64,000 bases of DNA, from positions 1 through 64,000 of the forward strand of contig JAUCBJ010001398.1 of the NCBI GenBank assembly GCA_032718475.1, written 5' to 3'. Positions 56,201 through 64,000 of the stretch are shown here, in pieces. A program made the position numbers and the translations under genes. The notes under the pieces were generated by a model. That model saw nothing but the letters and a program-made list of their open reading frames with translations, was not told where the DNA came from and ran no database searches. Each line of letters opens with the position of its first letter. Within the stretch, counting starts at the first letter, position 1. Source of the stretch: Nemertoderma westbladi (Eukaryota; Xenacoelomorpha; Nemertodermatida; Nemertodermatidae).

Positions 56201-59200
56201 ATGTTTGCATTGAATTTGTAAATTTGTTCCTTAAATTTGTAAACTATTTATTTATTTATTTTCCAGACCGCATTACGAAATGGCTCTACATGAGGACATT
56301 GTGCAACAAGGGGCGGCCTTCGCTCTCAACCCTTCAGGGGCTCCCCCTCCCGGTGGTTATTTCACCGGCGGCGGTACCGGCAGTCAGAAAGGCCGACCGA
56401 GAAAGCGAAAGAATATAACCGTGGGAACCATAGGGGATGACTGCTCCACCACACCCACACCGTATGGTCTATCAGGTAAGTCTAGTGATAGCGGAGTAAA
56501 ATACGTTATAAGGCGTCACATTATTTGGTTATTAGGCTGTAAGTCATCATGACCAATACCACTTCGTATACAATACACTGTATAGACTTTAAGTTTGAGT
56601 GCGGGACGATTATTGTTCATAAATATTAATCTCCGGGGATTAAATTGTTCGGGTGTGTCTCCATACGGCGGGTGTATAGCCATTCTATACACAGTTGGTC
56701 CGGGGTCTAATACAACCTTAAATTAATCCTATCATCTCTTGCATGGCACCCAAGTGCAACTATTACAGGTCGCTATATAGTTTAAGATTTTTACGATCCA
56801 TCGCTATAATGTTTCAATGATTTTCCCCCGAGGGGAGGGGATTATTTCGTATTGAGCGGATAAATTGCGGAGTTCATTGATGCGTGTGCACTGGGGCGGA
56901 ACGAACTCTTTATTGCGTCCAACCGTATGATGGGCAAATGGATTGTCTTCCGAACGGTTGAACTCTCAATATAACGCCAAGTCTACTCGCTCGCCCTCCG
57001 GCTATTTAAGCGCAAAGGGGTGGGTGTTTATACTTCGTCCCCGCTATACACTGCCTACCCATTTATCTGATACTTTTGTATATAATGCCTTGTTCCAAAG
57101 AATAGTTATTCTAGTTAGGCAACTACTCTGAAAAACCTACTTAAGTAAATGCATGATGGCTTTAATGGTGGGTTCAGGTTTACTAATATTTAAGTCTTGG
57201 CTGCCATTACCGTGTTATATACCAGTAATAATAAGATTTGAATAATGCCAGTGATTGCCTTCCATGTTAGGCCCCTTTCCGTGGACAGTATATTCCTACT
57301 CACATATAGTTCCTATACATCTTTTGTGAATAAGGCTTTGTTTTCCTCAGGCCAAAGCTGGCTGTACGCGGTTTACGGCCCCCTGGGCTATATGTGTGTA
57401 AGGCAGTGGGTGAGTTGAGGCGGGTATTGTGCATGGAACCTCCTATGCCGAACGACCCCTGATATAATAATATAGACCGCTGGGCTGGTTGTAGTTCCTT
57501 GCACCAAACACGTCAGACGCTTTACGGATATCCTTTGTGAGTGAAGTAGTTTCTATTGAGAAACTATTTCGCCTATGGTCCTGTTCTCCCCCGTTTGTAG
57601 ACGGAATGTTACCTTTGGATGGGCCCGTAATGTTGGTGAACGCGATGAATGTAGTTTCTCAGTTTAAAAGCTTCTTGTAGCCTCAGCTAATGTGCTGCCA
57701 ACCGCGTATTGTAAACAATTCCCAGGATTTGGACCCCTGCGTTGCCATTCATTTTCCTCGAGTAGCAGACTTGGTATCTCCTTCAGTTGTGGATTGGCAC
57801 TAGAGGCGGAGCACCCATACCCCCCCCCCCCCCCCCCCCCCATTACAGTTCTTAATACTACGTACTAAGTCGCAGAAATTCTATCAGTGCATTTTTTGTT
57901 CCACAGTAAACCCTTCTTATCTGCATCCCAAGTTACCTTGGTTCCCATTTGATGTCAAAATAATATAGTTCAAAACTGGAAATTTAAATCGATCACAAGC
58001 TAATAATATCCCCGGGTTTCTCTTCATGATCGGATCTTGTGAGGGAATCATTATTTAACGTCTCTCTTGTACATTATACACATTTTTCCATAGCAAGAGC
58101 TAGATTGTATCACAAAGGCTCATCATCATTGGCATAGGCCTGCTGGAGATGAAACTCTTATCAAACTCAACATTTTAGTGAATTAAAGAATCAGGGTAAA
58201 TGGAGCAAAAACTAGCATTGCTGTCCGGCTAGATACAGAAAGAACCTTTTGCGTTTAGAAAGGAAAGCTTTTACCGATTGCCCGTCCCTGTCGTCATCTT
58301 ATCGTAGTTCGAAAAGGAGAGGATTTTTGCATCTTATCCTCCGGCTTTCTAATGCATTTATCTCGTACACATTTTACCCGAAACTGGAATTTCCCCGCAT
58401 GTATGAGCATAGCGCAAGTGTTGTCGCAAAAGCGAGAGGATAAACGCTTAGCCATCAGCAGTCACTGAAGAGGAGGGGGGCATATCAATATATGAGAGAT
58501 AACGCGGACCGACTTGGGAGTGAATGTTGCACCCCAGGGACCAAGGGCAGGACAGAGACACTCACTTACCCCAACCACAACAATGGCTGCGATGTGGCTC
58601 CTGTAGAAATGAATTCAGTCAGTCACTTACCTTCGGACATCGATAAGATTGTATGTTGAACTTGATGGCTTTTAGATTTTCAGTTCGTTGTAACATCCGA
58701 TTATACCAATACAAATACATGTTTTACTAAAAGCACTGTGTTGTTATTTTGGAGAACCTTAGCTGTTTACCCTGTGGACGTTGGTTTATGATTTTATCTG
58801 ACAGCAAATCGACATCACCAGGCTCCCCATTTTCCCCTACCCCGCGTATTCATTCTCTCAAGTCAAATGATGTTAATTTTTCACAAAACTGACTATACGA
58901 ATGTTCCTTCATTCAATAATGGGTGTCTTGCTATTGGTTCGATTATTGATAGAATCGGTGTTGGTAAAACATAAAGAATCGGTCTTATCTTCTAACCTTT
59001 TTAGTCTAAATACTTTTTTGAAGCAGAAATTAACTCATTCATTTAGTTTTAACAATATTTTATTTGGCGATTTTTCCTACTTTTGCAATGCATATCAAGT
59101 TTCGTCCATTTCTAATATATAACGATATCGCTTTATAATTCATTCTGTTTCATCTACAAAATAATGCTTTTTATTTCAAAATCATTAATGTTTCACCATC

Positions 59201-62200
59201 AGTAATATTTATATAATCTCCTGTTAACGATGTAATTACATCAGAATTGGGTTAGCGAATGTTAGGACACACAAGTGTGCCAGTAATTGACGTGGTTCGC
59301 CTCTTCTGGAAGTGCGGGTATCCGAGATGAAAGTTTACCGAGAAGTAGTAGCTCGATAGATCGACCAAGGACATGTCGGAATTCGAGTAGGCCGATGATC
59401 TATTAACTCGATGCAGTTCCACTTATACTTACTGAAATGTGACCAATTACCTTGTAGCTAGAAGTGCTCATTCTACTTTTGACAGGTTATGAAGAGGTTT
59501 TGTTAGCTGCTGCCTACTGCGAAGGTAAGGCATTATTTCTGCGGGAATGTTTCATTTTGCAGCGTCAGCGCATTATGAAGCATGCGATGTATTTGCTGGT
59601 TACACTGATTTAAGTCTAAGTGCTCTGCATTCCACATTTCGTACCGCAATGTATACTGATGAAATTGTGAAATTTGACCAATAATTTAACCATTACTATA
59701 GTTATTTCACTGATAAATCACAAACCTCTCAGAACGTAACCCTTGATGAGTCGATGATTTGTTGCTTGAGGGAGCATCTAAGAATTCTGGTTTAGTTGGA
59801 CCTGCTATCCACCTGCATGACCTAAAGTGAAGTGGGCTTTAAAGTGTCTAGACTGACATTCTTCAAATAACTGTCCGGTGCAGATGCTCATTTGCATTCT
59901 AAGTCATTTTATATACCCTATACTTAGTACTTGGCTGTTATATTATCATTATGTAAATTTTGCTTGAAACCTAATATTATGGTTTTGTTGCTAAAGGTGA
60001 TGAATATTCCGTGGTAAGGTATCGCAACCCTATTAATTTAATTGTTAAAATGCCTTAAGCGTTTAGTGTTTAATGTAAATTTGTAAATTAATCCGATTTC
60101 ATTGCTATTACACTAAAACAAGAAGGTGGCTCCCAGATGGCATTTACGGGAGATTTTAAAGTAAATGATGGTAATTTGGAAATAGTCGTCTGACCTTTTT
60201 ATACCTAGCATGTTTGACATGGGTAAAACATTGGTTTTGTCTCATTCTCGTTTATGCTTCTTACCCAATGTTCCTTTACAGAACGTGAGTTTCCTGTTCT
60301 TTCAAACCGGTACTACAGAACATCCGACCCCCAGGGTAGTCAGGTTTCATGTCCCTGGCCTCATTAGCGTAAAAATAACTACATGAACGACTGAAAGAGC
60401 CTTGGATTTGTCCCAATTAAGCAGGAAATTTTTAAACGTGTGTGTTGTACAATTGTACATCCTCATCTTCTTGTTCCCTGTTCCCATGCCTGGATGGGTT
60501 GGAGTTTTATTAGGTTTTTTCTGAATATACAAGTATACAACCTAATTTAATCTCGCAACACTTTTTGTTGATTAGACAATGTCTAATAAATTGATTTCAT
60601 TTAATTGGCGATTATACCTCTACTACTCTATTGCAGACAAGGAATTTTGATTATTCCCCACGGCGGCGACCCCGTTAATACCAAATTCAACCGCACTCAA
60701 CATGTACAAGATGACATAATTATTGTACATAATAAAGATACACATAAAAAACATGTTAATATATTTTATACACAAAACTAAGGTGTTACAACTTTCATGA
60801 GACCTTTTTCGCGTTTTAGTAAATAACATAAAGAATATTAACAATATTGTGCTTTTTTTTTTCTAAAATGCTAGTGTCAATTATTTTTCAGATAGGGGGG
60901 GGGGGGGGGGGGGGTCTTTCGTTAATCAAAATGGGAAAGTCGACGCAAATAACAGCTGATTACTTACAAAAATAAAACAGTAACTTGTTCTATTGACTTT
61001 AATTTATTGTTTTTGTTAGAATAACGTGCCACTATAACCTGCTCCTTTCCCTTAATTGACATTAAAACTAGTTATTAATTAGCCGAGATGGGATTTGCGT
61101 CTAGCTCTCCCCTGTCTCTTATTTTTTGCGTATTTCTTCCGCAAAAATAAATTAATTGTTCACACATTTTCATATACATTATGTAACAAAGCTTTAGTGA
61201 TGGTAAATCCTAAATACTCAACTTGAAAACCGAAAGTCAGTGACATATCAAGCAAGATTAACACAACGTCCACCAATATCAATATCGTCGTCTGAATTAT
61301 TATTTAATTTTTCGAAACCTAACCCGCATTGTCATTCCGCATTGCTTCACATTTACATATTTCTATAGGGACTTAACAGCGGCAGCTGCTTCTTAAGTTC
61401 ACAATATCGATTTAGGGCAGCTGTAAGACCAACCGTGTTGAAAATCACCGTTATTTTATTGAGCTGGTCTTGAATGCGAGGTAGACCAATACGGTCGGAG
61501 CTTTGGCCACTAGTTGCGATCGATGCTAGCAGGATTAGGCAATGCCAACGCTACAACCAGTACAACTTCGTTTTTGCGGCCGGTTGTTCAAAGCCTCTTG
61601 ACGCCTGTAGTGCCCTTCCAACGTCAACTGACTTACTCCACTCTATTGTTACAACGGACTCGCACTCTATATAACAGAACTACCTTATCGACCTATCTAT
61701 CTTACCCCCACCACTACCATTATTGCCGACTTCGTGCAACACAGTAACTTTAACTCAACAGGGTTATTGATCTATTAAGCTCTCATAAGAATGGGTATAT
61801 AGCGGAAGTTAGTGCATTGTTTTATTGTTTAGGTGCCAGGTGCCCGCTAGTTAACGATTATCATCCTATTCACTCGCGCTGTCTGTTAGTTCTGTGGTTG
61901 TTGTATCAATAAATCTTGTCTATATTTCCCTTCCAAACCAATATTTACTCTGCAATTGGCCATATTTATCGATTTCTACGCGATATTACTTTCTATATTC
62001 CCCTTTAACCCTTATTTTCGTGACAGGTTTCATCATTTGGTATCAAAAGGCATTGCTTCATAGAGTGTATGAAGCAAGACTACTTAAGGTCAGCCTTAAA
62101 CATCAGCTGGAGACAACACTCTATTGTAAAGTGTATTTTTATAATAATAATAATAATAATAATATTGGTTATTTATATAGCGCTTTTCTACGCTCAGCAT

Positions 62201-63799
62201 ACTCAAAGCGCTTTTATTATCATTACCCCAGCAAAGCCAGGTTCCCATTATACCACTGGGTTGGCACAGGAGTTTAATCGGGGGATGAGACTTGACACTG
62301 ACTAAATCACTTGAACAACGAATTGATGGTTGCTACACAAGACTACTAAGGACAGCCCTAAACATCAGCTGGATACAACAAATGACAAACGCCGAGCTTT
62401 ATGGTACAATACCACCTGTATCAACCACCCTCCGTGAACGCAGATTAAGATTCAGTGGGCACTGCTGGCGAAGTAAAGACGAGGTCATACCAGATCTACT
62501 TTTCTGGCAACCAATAAGTCATGGAAAGCGTAGTCGTGGACGACCGGCCATAACAGATATAGATAAACTTAAAAGAGATACTGAACTTGGGAGAAACGAA
62601 ATTGCGACAACTATGGAGAATCGGGAAGCCTGGAAGGATCTCATTTCCACTGTCCGAGTTTGCTCGACCTAGTAGTAGTAGTATGAAGCAAGTAGTTGTT
62701 ACCATGGTTTTACCTTTTACCTTAGTTACAAGTGACGTTTTTATTTGTTGCAGGGATGGATCAGAACCAGAACCCGGATGTGTTAGACCCCAACAACCCG
62801 TACCATCAGGGGTCGCTCTCGCCTGGAGGGGGTGGTAATTCGAGAACCAAACGCGTTCGGACGAGTTTCAAACACCACCAACTTCGAACAATGAAGAGCT
62901 ACTTCAATCTGAACCACAACCCAGACGCCAAGGATCTCAAGCAGTTAGCTCAGAAGACCGGACTTTCCAAGAGAGTTCTGCAGGTTCGTTCCACCTTTAT
63001 ATTATATTAAATATTTATTAAAAAATATAATATCAGTTAATTTTTTCCTTTCTTCTATTATACATGTTATGTATTCATTGTACATATACACCGCATTTAA
63101 ATGTATGCAAATTTCATTTATTATTATTAGTAATAGTAAGCGGCAATATGGACAGTGTAATACAGACATATGCATGGTAAAAGCATCAAAACCAAGGAAA
63201 TGTAATAATATATTTCCTTTATGTTTCTTTAGGTTTGGTTCCAGAATGCCCGAGCGAAGTACCGACGGCTAATGTTAAAGCAACAGAACGGTGGTTCGGG
63301 AGCGACAACCGGCGAGAGTGGAGGCAGTCCGAGCGACCCGGATAAATCGTGCAACTCGATGGACTCGCCGACGGGGGGACTCATGGACGACGACGACGAC
63401 GACGACGATGACGATGACGACGAACTCGCGTCGACGCTCAGCGGCTCGATGACGTCGTCGCCAGGAGAGGCCAGCGAGAACCCGTCGCCGGTGCTTACGG
63501 ACCTGGGAGGGGGGCCGAGGGACCCCCGTGGGGGGATGGGGGACCGCCGCGGGGGGATGGGGGACCTGGCAGGGGGCCCGGGGGACCTGCGCGGGGGTAT
63601 GGGGGACCTTACCTCCCTACCCCTCCTCCCGCCCTCCCTGCACCATGGTCTACCCTCCCCTTCCCCAACCCATCCAGGTTTGAACCCGGTGGTTTCCCTA
63701 ACAGATTCCTACCATCCAGGTTGCCATTCCGTCGCCAATCTCCTCTCCATGGACCAGAGGATGTGTCGACCACAACCTCTTCGAGACTTCTTCGATTAA
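53249..63799 (+). CDS. Lhx2/9: LIM-homeodomain transcription factor Lhx2/9 (Apterous class)
   Basis: Exons 53249-53442, 55968-56141, 56267-56475, 62754-62983 and 63233-63799 join in matching phases (0, 2, 2, 1, 0), giving 457 codons after the N-terminal exon. LIM1 is CAGCLGRIFDRVYLDAVDKQ onward with C/H/C/C/C/C/D ligands. LIM2 (CSRCNTGIGSREM to RPHY) is completed by the linker exon. The linker holds QKGRPRKRK, as in vertebrate LHX2/9. The homeodomain reads TKRVRTSFKHHQLRTMKSYF, then NHNPDAKDLKQLAQKTGLSK and VWFQNARAKYRR, and is interrupted between residues 46 and 47. LHX2/9 proteins bind TAAT sites and work with Ldb cofactors in eye, forebrain and limb-type patterning. The C-terminal half is unusual: a twelve-Asp run, a Gly-Met-Gly-Asp/Arg repeat, then a conserved-looking end, LRDFFD. 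All DNA-contact residues seen are intact. Confidence 0.95.
53443..55967 (+). other. Lhx2/9 intron between LIM1 and LIM2 exons
   Basis: No exon or repeat family recognised apart from an (AAT)n run at 55757-55784. Donor AA|GTGAGT; acceptor TTTTGTATAG. Confidence 0.6.
62068..62130 (+). mobile_element. LINE fragment, short duplicate
   Basis: ACTACTTAAGGTCAGCCTTAAACATCAGCTGGA matches 62341-62374 closely (both encode R-x-LNISW); described by position beyond the first bases. It lies on the far side of the SINE fragment. Confidence 0.6.
62140..62270 (-). mobile_element. SINE, 5'-truncated copy
   Basis: Has the (ATT)n tail, GCGCTATATAAATAACCAAT and the CCCAGTGGTATAATGGGAAC region of the 30.7-kb SINE. 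It stops before the tRNA-like head. About 95% like the other copy where they overlap. Confidence 0.85.
62283..62690 (+). pseudogene. LINE ORF2 C-terminal fragment
   Basis: The frame encodes IDGCYTRLLRTALNISWIQQ, then RERRLRFSGHCWRSKDEVIP, HGKRSRGRPAITDID and a tail ending RVCST, with TAG at 62671-62673 followed by a short TAG tandem. This is the typical C-terminus, past the reverse transcriptase, of animal non-LTR retrotransposons with an endonuclease-RT polyprotein. Only the last ~125 residues remain. The 3' TAG repeat right after the stop is the element's tail. It ends about 65 bp before the homeobox exon's acceptor. Confidence 0.75.
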
Positions 63800-64000
63800 T
63801 GGTAACTCACTCGATTCTCATATAATGTTCAGCAATATAAACCATTATTTATTAATCATGGAATTATTTAATAATTCTAACTAAATATTTTGCCAACGAA
63901 ACTCCTACCTTGATTATTTTCGTTATCACAACTCTTATTTATTTTTCAGGATATCCTTCAAACATGTTGTCCTGTGTTTTTTCGTAATACATTTTCACCT

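Larger units (their letters stand above)
56476..62753 (+). other. Lhx2/9 6.3-kb intron before the homeobox
   Basis: Holds a 22-C run (57820-57841), a 20-G run (60895-60914), a lone relative of the 67-bp repeat unit (about 61000-61062), a SINE fragment and LINE fragments (62068-62690). No exon seen. Size and position make it a likely home for cis-regulatory elements (inference). Confidence 0.55.

Noticed and set aside
63800-63960. Extra Lhx2/9 exon after the stop (donor-like GGTAAC at 63800, acceptor TTTTTCAG at 63949)
   Set aside because: The stop at 63797-63799 precedes it, so it could only be untranslated sequence. The window ends before it can be judged.

Overview
This window is animal nuclear DNA: AT-rich and intron-containing, with GT-AG splicing. 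It holds three recognisable cellular genes in a large amount of transposon-derived DNA. The LIM-homeodomain exons match the Lhx2/9 (Apterous) class closely. Frequent TAGGCCTA and TACCGGTA palindromes, many G or C homopolymers of 15-26 bases, and tRNA-headed SINEs suggest a marine invertebrate, perhaps an invertebrate deuterostome such as a tunicate. The sequence alone does not settle the taxon.

Layout. 0-12.7 kb is accessory DNA: a near-perfect inverted duplication of a transposase 5' end (761-1506), a retroposed insertion with a poly(A) tail and target-site duplication (1811-2576), a 67-bp tandem array, and copies of several interspersed families. 12.98-13.54 kb (minus strand) carries a TSR2-like ribosome-biogenesis gene whose start is unresolved. 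14.6-16.2 kb is a 58-bp minisatellite. 18.1-24.0 kb (minus) is a non-LTR retroelement with an unusual architecture (Ulp1-type cysteine protease, CCHC finger, reverse transcriptase, restriction-like endonuclease). A hAT element with an 8-bp target-site duplication interrupts it. The hAT is itself interrupted by an element whose ends are tandem 15-mers, and that element contains a 36-bp minisatellite. 25.8-26.7 kb is a palindromic MITE. 27.2-28.2 kb (minus) is an intact 323-codon orphan ORF with two hydrophobic segments. 29-45 kb is mostly repeats and DNA with no supportable gene, including a 21-bp satellite at 43.46-43.99 kb.

The right-hand 19 kb is genic, all on the plus strand. A three-exon BTB-BACK-Kelch gene (45.2-48.0 kb, 641 codons, every junction phase 0) is followed directly by a minisatellite in its probable 3' UTR. 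Four CCAAT-type boxes about 100 bp past its poly(A) signal mark a candidate promoter for the Lhx2/9 gene (49.15-63.80 kb). That gene has two candidate N-terminal exons, one exon for each LIM domain, a linker exon, and a homeobox split before the VWFQN motif. The 6.3-kb intron before the homeobox carries a SINE and a LINE fragment only about 60-80 bp from the splice acceptor.

The three cellular genes show no functional link. TSR2 acts in small-subunit ribosome assembly, the Kelch protein is probably a Cullin-3 adaptor, and Lhx2/9 is a developmental transcription factor. The strongest unusual features are the Ulp1-RT-endonuclease retroelement with its three-level nest, and the palindromic elements whose unoccupied relatives can be seen elsewhere in the window.
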